A DNA stretch of 64,000 nt from JBASEY01 sp049652745 (GTDB lineage: Bacteria > CSSED10-310): the NCBI GenBank assembly GCA_049652745.1, contig JBASEY010000026.1, positions 179,443-243,442 on the forward strand, in the 5' to 3' direction. Under the pieces are notes generated by a model, which saw only the letters and a program-made list of their open reading frames with translations, was not told the origin of the DNA and did no database searches. Below are positions 51,112 to 60,774 of the stretch, piece after piece. A program made the position numbers and the translations under genes. Positions within the stretch are counted from its first letter, which is position 1. Every line of letters starts with the position of its first letter.

Positions 51112-51573
51112 ATGTTACAAAAATGCTGTTTAGTGGAAAATAAAGCGTTCGGGGCTCTGGCGCTGTGTGTGACCATGACACTGATTTTTTCTGCGGCCGC
51201 TTTTCAACTACGTGTGTGCCATACCTGCTCCCAGCCCGAGAAAGCCCCGAAACCCCTGGTGATTCAAACGGATTCTTTTCCGCCGGCCGGTAAAAGTCCG
51301 GCACGGCCGTATCCCTTGATCCAAGGTATGGAAGCACAGATACCGTTTTCAGTTGATTTCTATCCGCTGCTCCCTCGGGGAATGAATGTCAATCGCGCAT
51401 CGCCGACGCTGTTCACTCTTTTAAACGGCGTCGGGCCGGTCAAAGCCGGTCGGATAGTTGAAGAACGGGACCGCAACGGAAATTTTCTGAATCGGGATGA
51501 TTTTTATCGACGCACCGGGCTGACATGGGAAAAAATGCGATATTGTGAAGAATGGTTGAGTGTTCGTGATTAG
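51112..51573 (+). CDS. comEA: ComEA-like helix-hairpin-helix DNA-uptake protein
   Basis: 153 residues from the ATG at 51112. A membrane anchor or signal helix (A-L-A-L-C-V-T-M-T-L-I-F-S-A-A-A-F) is followed by a proline-rich linker. The C-terminal 60 residues are the ComEA helix-hairpin-helix: M-N-V-N-R-A-S, L-N-G-V-G-P-V-K-A-G-R-I-V, and F-L-N-R-D-D-F-Y. It binds incoming DNA outside the inner membrane and hands it to ComEC, whose gene overlaps its 3' end by 14 bases. Competence is the known role for the pair; the window has no other competence gene. Confidence 0.88.
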   Translation: MLQKCCLVENKAFGALALCVTMTLIFSAAAFQLRVCHTCSQPEKAPKPLVIQTDSFPPAGKSPARPYPLIQGMEAQIPFSVDFYPLLPRGMNVNRASPTLFTLLNGVGPVKAGRIVEERDRNGNFLNRDDFYRRTGLTWEKMRYCEEWLSVRD

Positions 51574-53947
51574 GTCAGGTGAATTGGAAGCGCCGCTTTT
51601 CATTCCTGCCTTGGCCGTCGTGGCAGGGATGGGAGTATTTGTCGGCGTTGCGGATGTCGGATGGTTTTATGGGGCGATAGCCGTCGGAACGGCATCGCTT
51701 GTCGCGGCATCGATCTGTCGATATTTAGGTGCTGTGTTCCAAAAGATATCGTATTTTCTGTTGATGACCGCCTTGGGTGCGGCGTCAGGCGCATGGTATT
51801 ACGTCCGCGTCAACACCGTAAATCCTGACGATCTGATCCTGGCGCCGCCGGAAGGGGAAGTCGCCGTTATCGGCAGGATCGCGTCTTTTCCGGTTGCCAC
51901 TCGAGCCGGCGGATATTTTGAAATAGATGTCGTGGGTATTGAAACATCCCGAAACACGCTGATCAGGCGAAAAGGTCAGGTCCGCATCGTCGTCGGCGAC
52001 GAGGTTTGGGCAGGGTTCATCGAAACCGGCTTGCCCGGTCCCGGCGCCGTCGTGCGGTGTGAAACCACGCTGTCCAAGCCGATAGGGTTCATGAATCCGG
52101 GCGGATTCGATCCGGCGTATCACCTTGAAAGCCGCGGTATTCATCTTACCGGTTATGTAAAATATCCGGAATTTTTTCGGGTATTGCGTGAGTCCTCGTC
52201 GATATTCAATCGATTAGGCAGGTTTCGTTTAAAAGCTTTGCAGTTGCTTGACATGACGCGGTCATCGGGTGAGTGGCTGCCGGAGAGGCTTCGCGACGAT
52301 GTTCCGGTTGTCGCCAAAGCGTTGTTGTTGGGGTCGAGAGGTGAGTTGTCGCCGGATGCCTACCAAGTATTCCAGCAGACTGGTTTAGTGCATGTCTTGG
52401 CGGTTTCTGGTCTTCATGTCGGAATTATCGCCGGCCTTGCATTATGGATTTTGAAACGGATTCCAGGGGATCTTCGAAGCCGTTCAGCGGCGCTTATACT
52501 GATTGTATGGTGTTATGCGCTTTTAGCGGGAGCGGGTTCGTCGATTATCAGGGCATCGGTCATGGTTTCCGCAATGATGATCAGCCAGATCGTTTACCGA
52601 CCGGCTCATTTGAAGAACGTCGTTTCTCTGGCTGCAATCGCCTTGCTTTTCTATCGACCTGCATGGATCGGCGATCCGGGTTTTCAGTTGACGTTCACGG
52701 CCACTGGTGGAATCGCGTTGTTGTATCCCGGCTTGAAAAACAAGCTGAAATGGATTCGACCGATATGGTTACAGGACGGATTGGCTGTATCGATAGCGGC
52801 GCAGAGCGCCACGGCGCCGGTGTCGGCTTATTGGTTCAATCGGATAGGGTTCGTCAGCGCGCTGGCTGGGCTGCCGTTGATACCGCTGGTTTCCATCGCG
52901 ATGATGACGGGTGTAGCGGCGCTGAGCCTGGCGTTCATTCCGGTTCTCGGACCCATTCTTCTACGCTTGCATGGTTTATCGGTGGCGCTGCTGGTATGGG
53001 GAGCCGATCGTGAGACCGGTATTCCCGGGATTACACTTACACCATCGACTCCGACGTTATGGACGACCCTGGCGGCCGCCGGACTTCTAATCGTTCTGAG
53101 TTATAAAGATGTGAAAGGCTTTCGTATTTCAGCAGCCTGTCTAATCGTTCCTTTTCTGTTTATCGTTAAATTGTCGAATGATCACCGAAATGACGGCAAA
53201 ATGGACATATGGTTTTTGGATGTCGGCAATGGTGATTGCACCGTGGTGCGCTTGCCGGACTCCACAACAATGGTGATCGACGCCGGCGGCATATTGGATT
53301 CAGACTATGATATCGGCGAAAAAGTCGTTATCCGAGCGTTACGGACAATAGGGATTGAAAACATCGATGTTGCGGTGATTACACATCCTCATCCGGATCA
53401 CCAATTGGGTATGAAGGCGGTGATGGCTCATTTAAAACCCCAAGAATTTTGGGTGATGAATTCCAGCGAATCTCAAGCTGATTTCTTGGAAATCATCGAG
53501 CAGGCCCGGCGGCATAAAATATCCATCAAATACTTGGAAAAACGTGATATTTTTCGGGTGTTTCCACTGTCCGAAAACAACCGATCCGCGATTCTCGGCA
53601 TTCGGTATGGATCATTTCGAGTGCTGCTTCCGGGTGACGCCGAGCGGGAAGCCGAAGCGGCGGTGCTGGATTATGGTCTTTATTTGAAATCGGATATTTT
53701 GAAAATCGGCCATCACGGCAGCAGATCGTCATGCTCCCCGGAATTTATTGAAGCCGTCTCACCCCAGGCGGCCGTTATTCCCTGCGGGCGGCGGAATCAA
53801 TTCGGTCATCCTCATGCCGAAACGTTGCATACCTTAACACATACAGTCAAGGAGATTCGGATTTTTCGATCCGATATTCACGGTATGGTGCATGTAGCGA
53901 CCGATGGCTCGACTGCTGAAATCCGGTGGTTAGCGATGGAGCAGTGA
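51560..53947 (+). CDS. comEC: ComEC/Rec2 DNA-uptake channel
   Basis: 795 residues from the GTG at 51560 (a second GTG at 51566 is possible). An N-terminal DUF4131-like hydrophobic part and OB-fold (about 20-190), then the competence domain with many membrane helices (about 240-540; signature G-L-V-H-V-L-A-V-S-G-L-H-V-G). A metallo-beta-lactamase domain forms the C-terminus (about 548-795) with D-V-G-N-G-D-C, T-H-P-H-P-D-H-Q-L-G and G-H-H-G-S. The full-length three-part architecture implies an active translocation channel with a possible nuclease domain. It overlaps comEA. Confidence 0.93.
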   Translation: MFVIRSGELEAPLFIPALAVVAGMGVFVGVADVGWFYGAIAVGTASLVAASICRYLGAVFQKISYFLLMTALGAASGAWYYVRVNTVNPDDLILAPPEGEVAVIGRIASFPVATRAGGYFEIDVVGIETSRNTLIRRKGQVRIVVGDEVWAGFIETGLPGPGAVVRCETTLSKPIGFMNPGGFDPAYHLESRGIHLTGYVKYPEFFRVLRESSSIFNRLGRFRLKALQLLDMTRSSGEWLPERLRDDVPVVAKALLLGSRGELSPDAYQVFQQTGLVHVLAVSGLHVGIIAGLALWILKRIPGDLRSRSAALILIVWCYALLAGAGSSIIRASVMVSAMMISQIVYRPAHLKNVVSLAAIALLFYRPAWIGDPGFQLTFTATGGIALLYPGLKNKLKWIRPIWLQDGLAVSIAAQSATAPVSAYWFNRIGFVSALAGLPLIPLVSIAMMTGVAALSLAFIPVLGPILLRLHGLSVALLVWGADRETGIPGITLTPSTPTLWTTLAAAGLLIVLSYKDVKGFRISAACLIVPFLFIVKLSNDHRNDGKMDIWFLDVGNGDCTVVRLPDSTTMVIDAGGILDSDYDIGEKVVIRALRTIGIENIDVAVITHPHPDHQLGMKAVMAHLKPQEFWVMNSSESQADFLEIIEQARRHKISIKYLEKRDIFRVFPLSENNRSAILGIRYGSFRVLLPGDAEREAEAAVLDYGLYLKSDILKIGHHGSRSSCSPEFIEAVSPQAAVIPCGRRNQFGHPHAETLHTLTHTVKEIRIFRSDIHGMVHVATDGSTAEIRWLAMEQ

Positions 53948-54017
53948 GTGGTTGTGGCGGCGCGGAGTTGTTTTATTTCAGCGGAATGAATACGATATAC
54001 ATGCTAAAGGGGGTGTA

Positions 54018-55445
54018 ATGACCTCAACTTGTCGAATTGCAGTATTGACGGATACATTGGCTTGGCAGGATCGATGTCGAGAAGTTTTGAAGTATCTTCA
54101 TTATGATGTTTCGGTGCTTGAAATCGATCGGTCGATGGATGTTTCGTCTGATGACGTCGATTTGCTGCTGCTGATTTTGCCTGGTTTTGAGCATCCGATC
54201 ATGGTGAATATCGAGGCTTTCAAGGCCGATCATCCCGATATTCCGATACTGGCTTTTTTTCCGCCGGAAGAGCTGCGGCCGGAGTATTGGAGCAGGTTGA
54301 AGCTGCTGGATTCCGTTGCGGCGTTGCCGTTGGAGCCGTTCAAGATACAGGAAGCGATGGAACGGGTGCGTGATAGGAACAATGTATGCCGAAAGTTGAA
54401 GCAGATGGGAATGGAGTTGGCGCATTTGATTTCGGCTCGGCAAGTTTTTGTCACGTCTGGTCGTTACATGACGTCGTCATTGGAAGTGGACAAGGTTTTG
54501 ACCGGTATTATGGATGCGGTGGGATCGTTGTTGAAATCGGAGGCCTGGTCGGTTGCGCTGCGTGACATGCAGACGGGTGACCTGGTGTTTCGAGCGGCGC
54601 AGGGTGGTGTTGCGGAACAGGTGAAAGGTCTCAGAATTCCTCGTGGCAAGGGCATCATCGGCTGGGTCTGTGAAAATGCGGAACCGCTGATCGTTCCTGA
54701 CACTTCGAAAGACCATCGGCATTTCAAGGCGGTTGACAGAAGCAGTGGGTTTCGATCCCATTCTATATTGTGTATGCCGTTGAAAACAAAGGAAAACAAC
54801 CTGGGAGCCATCGAATTTATAAACAAAGTGGGGTCTCAGTTTGCATCCCAGGATATGGATAGGGTGCGTGTTATACTTGACTTGGCCGCGATAGCTCTGG
54901 AAAACGCCATCATGTTCGAAAAGCTCAGCGCTATCAGCGAGCGGGATGAATTGACAGGTCTTTACAATCAACGAACTCTTGTCAAACGCCTGGAACGATG
55001 CATTGAAACCGCAAAGCAGCAGCAGAGCGTTTTCGGCTATATTTTTTTGGATTTGGATCATTTGAAGCTGGTCAACGATCGATTCGGCCATCTTCGTGGC
55101 AGAGCCGTTATCAAAGAGGTTGGCAGTCTGTTGCAATCGATCTTGAAACCGGATGCTATTGTCGGAAGGTATGGAGGCGACGAATTTTGGGTTATTTTAC
55201 CTGGAGCCGATAAACCGGACACGATGGATATTGCAGAAAATATCAGAAAAGCGATAGAATCACATGTCTTTTTGAAAGATCAAGGGCTGGGGCTTCGATT
55301 GACGGCCAGTTTGGGCGTCGTGGTTTTTCCAAGCCATGCCGACAGTTTTGACAAGATGGCGCAATTAGCGGATGAAGCGTTGTTTATGGCCAAGAAACAA
55401 AATCGTAATAAAGTGATCTGCGCGCTGGACACGATTCAACAGTGA
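54018..55445 (+). CDS. Diguanylate cyclase with receiver-like and GAF domains
   Basis: 475 residues from the ATG at 54018 (AAAGGGGG upstream; the frame upstream has no ribosome site). Residues 1-125 resemble a response-regulator receiver but lack a clear phosphorylatable aspartate in its normal strand. A GAF domain covers about 150-300 (G-K-G-I-I-G-W-V, L-C-M-P-L-K). A GGDEF domain is at 310-470 with an intact active site G386-G-D-E-F390. The inhibitory RxxD site upstream is replaced by L-K-P-D, so product inhibition may be lost. It makes cyclic di-GMP. The stop overlaps the next gene, a predicted cyclic di-GMP phosphodiesterase. Confidence 0.9.
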   Translation: MTSTCRIAVLTDTLAWQDRCREVLKYLHYDVSVLEIDRSMDVSSDDVDLLLLILPGFEHPIMVNIEAFKADHPDIPILAFFPPEELRPEYWSRLKLLDSVAALPLEPFKIQEAMERVRDRNNVCRKLKQMGMELAHLISARQVFVTSGRYMTSSLEVDKVLTGIMDAVGSLLKSEAWSVALRDMQTGDLVFRAAQGGVAEQVKGLRIPRGKGIIGWVCENAEPLIVPDTSKDHRHFKAVDRSSGFRSHSILCMPLKTKENNLGAIEFINKVGSQFASQDMDRVRVILDLAAIALENAIMFEKLSAISERDELTGLYNQRTLVKRLERCIETAKQQQSVFGYIFLDLDHLKLVNDRFGHLRGRAVIKEVGSLLQSILKPDAIVGRYGGDEFWVILPGADKPDTMDIAENIRKAIESHVFLKDQGLGLRLTASLGVVVFPSHADSFDKMAQLADEALFMAKKQNRNKVICALDTIQQ

Positions 55446-57253
55446 GAAACATGAATAATAAAAACTCGGCTTCGCAGAAAAAAATGTTGAAAAATGATAT
55501 GCGCAGGCAGTATGTCCTGGCCATGGTTCTGGTGGCTGTCATTCCTTTGGCGGTTTTGAGCATCGGTTTATATTATTTCAATGTGATTCCGTTATTGACA
55601 TCGTTTGTCAATTTCAACAAAACGATTTTGGACAAACAATTGGTTTTGGAACAGGTGGCGTCAACCCAAAAATTTGCGGAGCGATTGAACAATTTTTTCC
55701 TGGATCTTGAGGTTCACACATCGATTCTTAGCGGCATTGTCGAAGGTCTGAATATTCCACCGGATCAACAGCAGCAGATGATTCAGAAATATTTCAATCG
55801 ATTTCATCACATTCGTTGGATGTGTTCGTTCTGCGGCATTCAAGCCGGGGTGGCCACCCCTGCTATGCAAGAAACGATTGAAAGAGCATTAAAAAACGAA
55901 ATCGAATTAAAACCCGTCGGGAATAAAGGCATGGAAATCTCCGAACCTTTATGGATGGACGATCTTCAAAAAGAGCTGTTTTTCGTTGTTTCAACGCCGG
56001 GCTTGATCGATACTCGGCAGCGTGATTTTTTTCTGGTGCATCTACCGACCGCGGATTATTTATTGAAGGAAGAGCCGTTTGAAGGATCCATTATTGTGGT
56101 CGATGAAGAAGGCCGCATCGTTATGCAGACAAAAGACCTGGGTTACGACTTAAAAACCGATTTCACTCATACACAGTTGGTAAATGATTTTGTGACCAAG
56201 GGGGTCGTAGAAAAGAAAATGAATTTCCGGGGTATGGATAATGTCATGTATAGCGGTGTTCTGAGTCGAGTGGATGCAATGAATTGGGGAGTGATAACGC
56301 AAAAAAAACCGATCAATTTGACCAAAGTGATGCTCGAGATGGAGTCGGCGGCTCTGACAATGATGAAACGGCTCATTCTAGCGTTGTTTATCGGGCTGAT
56401 TTTCGTCGGCTTACTGGCAGGCTCGACAGGGGCTCTGGTGGCGCTTCGATTCACCAAGCCGCTTCAAAATATTTTGTCCGGAATCAACGTCATCGCACAG
56501 GGCGATTTTTCGTATAAATTCGATATGTCCGGCCCGGAAGATATCAAGCATTTGAAGCGCACACTGAACAGCATGATCGACTCTTTGCAGTTCCATACGC
56601 AGGAATTGAGCCAGAGCGCTGAAAATATCAAAAAGATGCTGTTGGGCTCCGTGTCATCGTTAGTCGCCGCTATCGATGCCAAAGATCCTTATACCCGTGG
56701 CCATTCGCGCAGAGTTCAAAATATCAGCGTGGCCATCGGAAAGCAGATGGGATTGACGAAAGAGTCTTTGGATGAACTTGAAATCAGCGCCCTGATGCAC
56801 GATGTCGGCAAGTTGGGAATCAAAGAAGATATCCTGTCAAAACCAAGTATTCTGACACCGGAAGAGCGTTCCTTGATGGAATTGCATCCTGTTCTCGGCG
56901 GTGAAATCGTCTGCCACATACCGATGTTTCGCAATATGATGCCCGGAATACTTTACCATCATGAACGATGGAACGGTTCCGGATACCCGGAAGCTCTCAT
57001 CGGAATGGCAATTCCGCTATATGGGAGAATCGTCGCCGTGGCCGATACGTTCGATGCCATGACTTCCGCCAGACCGTATCAGGATGTGATTACGCACGAA
57101 GACGCAAAAGAAAAAATCCTCGAAAAGAGCGGTGTCTTGTATGATCCTGTCGTCGTGCAGGCATTTATGGATGTGTTCGAAGATATACAGGCGATCTGCA
57201 ACAACGATGCGTTTTCAATGGAATATCCTCAAAATTCCAATCACGACGTGTAA
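55442..57253 (+). CDS. Membrane HD-GYP phosphodiesterase with HAMP domain
   Basis: 603 residues; GTG at 55442 overlaps the cyclase stop, and an ATG at 55451 is an alternative. Two membrane helices (about 22-48 and 302-330) enclose a periplasmic sensor domain of about 250 residues (Cache-like by length). A HAMP segment follows (F-T-K-P-L-Q-N-I-L), then the HD-GYP domain with H453-D454, the H-H-E-R-W-N-G-S-G-Y-P motif (G514-Y-P516) and A-D-T-F-D-A-M. All metal and GYP residues are present, so it should hydrolyse cyclic di-GMP in response to a periplasmic signal. Coupled translation with a cyclase suggests a paired switch. Confidence 0.93.
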   Translation: MRNMNNKNSASQKKMLKNDMRRQYVLAMVLVAVIPLAVLSIGLYYFNVIPLLTSFVNFNKTILDKQLVLEQVASTQKFAERLNNFFLDLEVHTSILSGIVEGLNIPPDQQQQMIQKYFNRFHHIRWMCSFCGIQAGVATPAMQETIERALKNEIELKPVGNKGMEISEPLWMDDLQKELFFVVSTPGLIDTRQRDFFLVHLPTADYLLKEEPFEGSIIVVDEEGRIVMQTKDLGYDLKTDFTHTQLVNDFVTKGVVEKKMNFRGMDNVMYSGVLSRVDAMNWGVITQKKPINLTKVMLEMESAALTMMKRLILALFIGLIFVGLLAGSTGALVALRFTKPLQNILSGINVIAQGDFSYKFDMSGPEDIKHLKRTLNSMIDSLQFHTQELSQSAENIKKMLLGSVSSLVAAIDAKDPYTRGHSRRVQNISVAIGKQMGLTKESLDELEISALMHDVGKLGIKEDILSKPSILTPEERSLMELHPVLGGEIVCHIPMFRNMMPGILYHHERWNGSGYPEALIGMAIPLYGRIVAVADTFDAMTSARPYQDVITHEDAKEKILEKSGVLYDPVVVQAFMDVFEDIQAICNNDAFSMEYPQNSNHDV

Positions 57254-57259
57254 AGAGGG

Positions 57260-58168
57260 ATGGCTGATTCAAAGCTGGAAACCACTCATGATTATCCTGA
57301 AATAACCGTTGCTGTTTGTGTCAGAAACGGCGAAACGTCACTGCAAGCCTGCCTGGACAGCTTGATGGCCTTGAACTATCCCAAAGACAAGCTGACCTTG
57401 ATGGTGGTCGATAACGGCTCTAGCGATTCGACACCGGATATATTGGCTCGATATCCCGTAACGGTCATCCATGAAGCGACTATCGGCCGTGGTTACGCAA
57501 GAAATACGGCTTGCCGACACTGTAAAACACCCATTTTGGCGTTTACCGATGCGGATTGCCGCGTCACGGAAAATTGGCTGATGGATTTGGCCCCTTTATT
57601 TGAAGATGCGTCTGTCGGTATTGCGGGAGGAAACATCGTTACACCTGGAGATGATATTTTGGCAAGGTTTTATGAACTGCGCCAAATTGTGTCGAACCGG
57701 GAATTTGCCGGCGACTATCCCTATTCACCTCCCTTCCTGGCCACAGCGAACGCGTTGTTTCGGTTGGAGGCTATTCAGCAGGCTGGAGGATTCCGAACAC
57801 ATTTCCGGGTTGCCGAGGATGCGGATATCTGCTGGCGGATACGGAATAACGATTGGAAATTGATCTATGTCGATGGTGGAACGGTTTATCATGATCATCG
57901 AGCCTCGCGATCGGGTCTATTCAGACAGGCGGTTGATTATGGCTATGATGGCGTGGCGGTATATCTTGCTTTCTATCCGCTGACTCGCCCGTGGGTTTGG
58001 TGGGGATTGTATTATCGGTGGCTGGCGGCGCTGTTGAAACTGCCGATCTCTGTTTTTTCCAAGGACGATTTTCAAAGACAACTGCCTATGTTGGATCTGA
58101 TACGGTATACCGGCCTGATCATAGGACGGATTCGGGCGGCTTTTGCATTCAAAAAAATCGTTTTGTGA
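57260..58168 (+). CDS. Family 2 glycosyltransferase
   Basis: 302 residues. The GT-A core has I-T-V-A-V-C-V-R-N-G-E, V-V-D-N-G-S-S-D-S-T, F-T-D-A-D-C-R-V for metal and sugar nucleotide, and A-E-D-A-D-I-C-W-R-I as the acceptor-site motif. The C-terminus has an amphipathic or membrane-associated stretch (W-V-W-W-G-L-Y-Y-R-W-L-A-A-L-L-K). It resembles exopolysaccharide transferases. It follows the HD-GYP gene after six bases with AAAGAGGG as ribosome site, so it is likely in the same transcript and may respond to cyclic di-GMP. The acceptor is unknown. Confidence 0.88.
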   Translation: MADSKLETTHDYPEITVAVCVRNGETSLQACLDSLMALNYPKDKLTLMVVDNGSSDSTPDILARYPVTVIHEATIGRGYARNTACRHCKTPILAFTDADCRVTENWLMDLAPLFEDASVGIAGGNIVTPGDDILARFYELRQIVSNREFAGDYPYSPPFLATANALFRLEAIQQAGGFRTHFRVAEDADICWRIRNNDWKLIYVDGGTVYHDHRASRSGLFRQAVDYGYDGVAVYLAFYPLTRPWVWWGLYYRWLAALLKLPISVFSKDDFQRQLPMLDLIRYTGLIIGRIRAAFAFKKIVL

Positions 58169-58265
58169 AGAAGATGCCTTTTCGGTTCTGTTCAATAAAC
58201 TCAGGCGATTCTTTTTTTTAACAAATCAGGATATCAGCCTGTTGTTTTCAACTTCTATGGCCTGA

Positions 58266-59756
58266 TTAACGGGCGCCTCGCCCGGAAATGACAACCGGAA
58301 TCGTCTTCAAAATGATCCACATATCCAATAGCAGCGAATGTTTCCGAAGGTAGTAAATATCATGCTTGATTCTTTCGCTGAGCGATGTGGTGCCTCGGCA
58401 CATGACCTGCTGCATCCCGGTGATCCCCGGTTTCGCTTTCAAACGTCTCTGTTGCCAGATGTTGTATTTACTCGCCAGCAGCGTTTCTTCCGGGCGCGGC
58501 CCGACAACGCTCATGTCCCCGATCAACACATTCCAAAATTGAGGTGTTTCATCCAAACTGGTGCGGCGGAGAAAATTACCGATCCGGGTGACTCGCGGGT
58601 CGTTCTCCAACTTGAAAACCGGCTCTTCAAGCGTGTCCAGATCGATCAGTTCCGTCAGCTTTTGCTCGGCATCGGTCCGCATCGAACGAAATTTATACAT
58701 TTTAAAGGGTTTACCACCGACACCGGCTCGTATTTGAGTGAAAAAGATGGGCCCCTTTGAGTCGAGTTTGATCAATATGGCGATAACCAAACAAAACGGG
58801 AAAGCCACGATCAACACCAGCAGTGAGAAGACGATATCGAACAGGCGTTTCCCCAGCAATCTGAGCTCATACATGGGCTGTTCCCGGATAGCGACCAAGG
58901 GAAGCCCATCCAGGTCATTGACATCGGCAAAATCGATCAGCAGATCGTAAACCGTCGGTACCATCTTGATAAATATCCCCATCCGCTCACAAACTGACAG
59001 CATTTCCAACAATGTATAATGGCTTATAGACGATTCACTGACCAAGACTTCATCGATGGAGTTATCGACAAGGATCGTCTCGAAATTATTTAAAGGGCCT
59101 AGATAGGGAACGCTTTCTGTACTCGGCGTGTCGCCGTTGAGATCGGCGCAGAATCCCTTGATACGATAACCCAGTTGAGGATTGGCCAGGATTTTATTGA
59201 TGATGATCGTCGCCATGTCACCGTAACCGATGATCAATACATTGCTGATAAATCGACCTTTTCGGTGGAATCCGCGTTCCATTTTCAGAACGATAACCCG
59301 AAATATCGATATCGACAGTGTTGCCAGGACATAGGAATAAACAAGCACCAATCGGCTGAACTGAATATCTTGAATACGAAGAAAGAAGGTGATCAGAGCG
59401 ATGAACAGAAACCCGTAATTCAAACCTCGCCAAATATTGTGCAGTTCATCTATCACCCATCGCGCCCGGTCTCGACGATACAAGTTCAACAGGATAAACA
59501 TCAAAAAAAACAGGAATGCGGCGATGACGGTAAAATTGATGTACATGCCGGGTGGAGCGATCGGCACCTGCTTGACATAATCTTTAGCGATTCTCAGATC
59601 TTTGTGAAAGCGCAGGTAATAGCCGACAATAAAGGAAGCGCATAGCAGGAGGATGTCTCCTATTGCCAACAGAATCGTGATGAAGACATGGCGTTTCCAC
59701 CTGGACTGGATACGGTTTAGATGATTATGTGTATCATTGTTCAAGCGATTAGCCAA
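58266..59756 (-). CDS. Exopolysaccharide polyprenyl glycosylphosphotransferase (initiating sugar-1-phosphate transferase)
   Basis: About 496 residues from a TTG at 59756, five bases after AAAGGGGC; an ATG at 59840 would overlap the neighbouring gene by 56 bases. Four membrane helices (about 25-140) and a CoA-binding-like central domain (V-L-I-I-G-Y-G-D-M-A) form the N-terminal half. The C-terminal catalytic part has the fifth helix (D-I-V-F-S-L-L-V-L-I-V-A-F-P) and the conserved K-F-R-S-M, L-R-R-T-S-L-D-E-x-P-Q and V-G-P-R-P motifs. It moves a sugar phosphate from a nucleotide sugar to undecaprenyl phosphate and so starts polysaccharide synthesis. It is co-oriented with the GT2 gene upstream. 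Confidence 0.92.
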   Translation of the reverse strand: MANRLNNDTHNHLNRIQSRWKRHVFITILLAIGDILLLCASFIVGYYLRFHKDLRIAKDYVKQVPIAPPGMYINFTVIAAFLFFLMFILLNLYRRDRARWVIDELHNIWRGLNYGFLFIALITFFLRIQDIQFSRLVLVYSYVLATLSISIFRVIVLKMERGFHRKGRFISNVLIIGYGDMATIIINKILANPQLGYRIKGFCADLNGDTPSTESVPYLGPLNNFETILVDNSIDEVLVSESSISHYTLLEMLSVCERMGIFIKMVPTVYDLLIDFADVNDLDGLPLVAIREQPMYELRLLGKRLFDIVFSLLVLIVAFPFCLVIAILIKLDSKGPIFFTQIRAGVGGKPFKMYKFRSMRTDAEQKLTELIDLDTLEEPVFKLENDPRVTRIGNFLRRTSLDETPQFWNVLIGDMSVVGPRPEETLLASKYNIWQQRRLKAKPGITGMQQVMCRGTTSLSERIKHDIYYLRKHSLLLDMWIILKTIPVVISGRGAR

Positions 59757-59784
59757 TCGTGCCCCTTTCACCGACAGGTAGAAC

Positions 59785-60774
59785 TCATGGTCCGGATTGT
59801 CCGACGGAAAACAGAATACCTCGTAATAGACCCAGTCCAAGCCCGATGGAGCGTACCCACATAATGATCGGGCTACTCACAGCCTGCATTAAACCGTATC
59901 TTTTATAACAGTGCAATATCTCGGGGAAACCGCAGATCAGAAAAACACCGGTGGTACCGATAACCGGAATCCAGGTTATCCAGGGCTTGACCAACAAAGT
60001 CACCACCATCAGAAATGCTAAAGGCAGTTGCAGCTTGAGCAATTGCGGTGTATGGCTGTCATGCACCATTTTGGTCGGATGTCGCTTCAAAACCATTGTT
60101 TTCCAATATCCAATGTTCATTTTCTTCCGAAAATAATGTCTCAGTGTTTCAGCATGGCGATGAGTCACTATGGCATCCGGCATAAAAACCATTTTATAAC
60201 CGGCTTCGGCAACGCGGAAAGAAAATTCCTGGTCTTCCACCGACGCACCCGGATAGCGTTCATCGAACCCACCCAATTCCAAAAAGATGTCTCGCCTGAA
60301 CCCTGCAGAATACGTATCGATAAAATCGATGAAAGATTGTTTTGCCATGCGGGCATATTTGACTTCGTATTCGGCTTGAACGAAGCGGGCGACCAGTCGT
60401 GTCTGCCGTGTGCGATAGGCTCCTTTGACGCCGACGATATCCGGGTTGTCAAAAGGCGCGATCATTTTTTCTATCCAGTCAGGCTGGGGAATACAATCGG
60501 CATCCGTAAACAGAATCAAAGAACCGGAGGATTCGTTTACGCCGGTATTTCTTGCTGCGGCAGGCCCTCTGTTCGTGGTGCGTATACATTTATCACACAA
60601 GGGTTCGGCCACTTGAAACGTGTCATCTGTCGAACCGTCATCTACAACGATGACTTCGTATCGAGCCCGAACGACGCTTTGCCGATTCAATGCCTGCAGG
60701 CTCTCGGCAAGGTATCCGGAAGCATTGTAACAGGGAATGACGACGCTTATTTTTTCAGGTGGCTGTTCCATCAT
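59785..60774 (-). CDS. Family 2 glycosyltransferase, membrane-anchored
   Basis: About 329 residues from the ATG at 60774; a GTG at 60810 is possible, and neither has a strong ribosome site. Motifs: I-S-V-V-I-P-C-Y-N-A-S-G-Y, V-V-D-D-G-S-T-D-D-T, F-T-D-A-D-C-I-P for metal binding, and V-E-D-Q-E-F-S-F-R as the catalytic acceptor region. C-terminal helices (L-P-L-A-F-L-M-V-V-T-L-L-V and P-I-I-M-W-V-R-S-I-G-L-G-L) anchor it in the inner membrane. It ends 28 bases before the polyprenyl phosphotransferase, so both probably build one polysaccharide. Its first 35 codons and leader are duplicated at 61933-62116. Confidence 0.9.
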   Translation of the reverse strand: MMEQPPEKISVVIPCYNASGYLAESLQALNRQSVVRARYEVIVVDDGSTDDTFQVAEPLCDKCIRTTNRGPAAARNTGVNESSGSLILFTDADCIPQPDWIEKMIAPFDNPDIVGVKGAYRTRQTRLVARFVQAEYEVKYARMAKQSFIDFIDTYSAGFRRDIFLELGGFDERYPGASVEDQEFSFRVAEAGYKMVFMPDAIVTHRHAETLRHYFRKKMNIGYWKTMVLKRHPTKMVHDSHTPQLLKLQLPLAFLMVVTLLVKPWITWIPVIGTTGVFLICGFPEILHCYKRYGLMQAVSSPIIMWVRSIGLGLGLLRGILFSVGQSGP

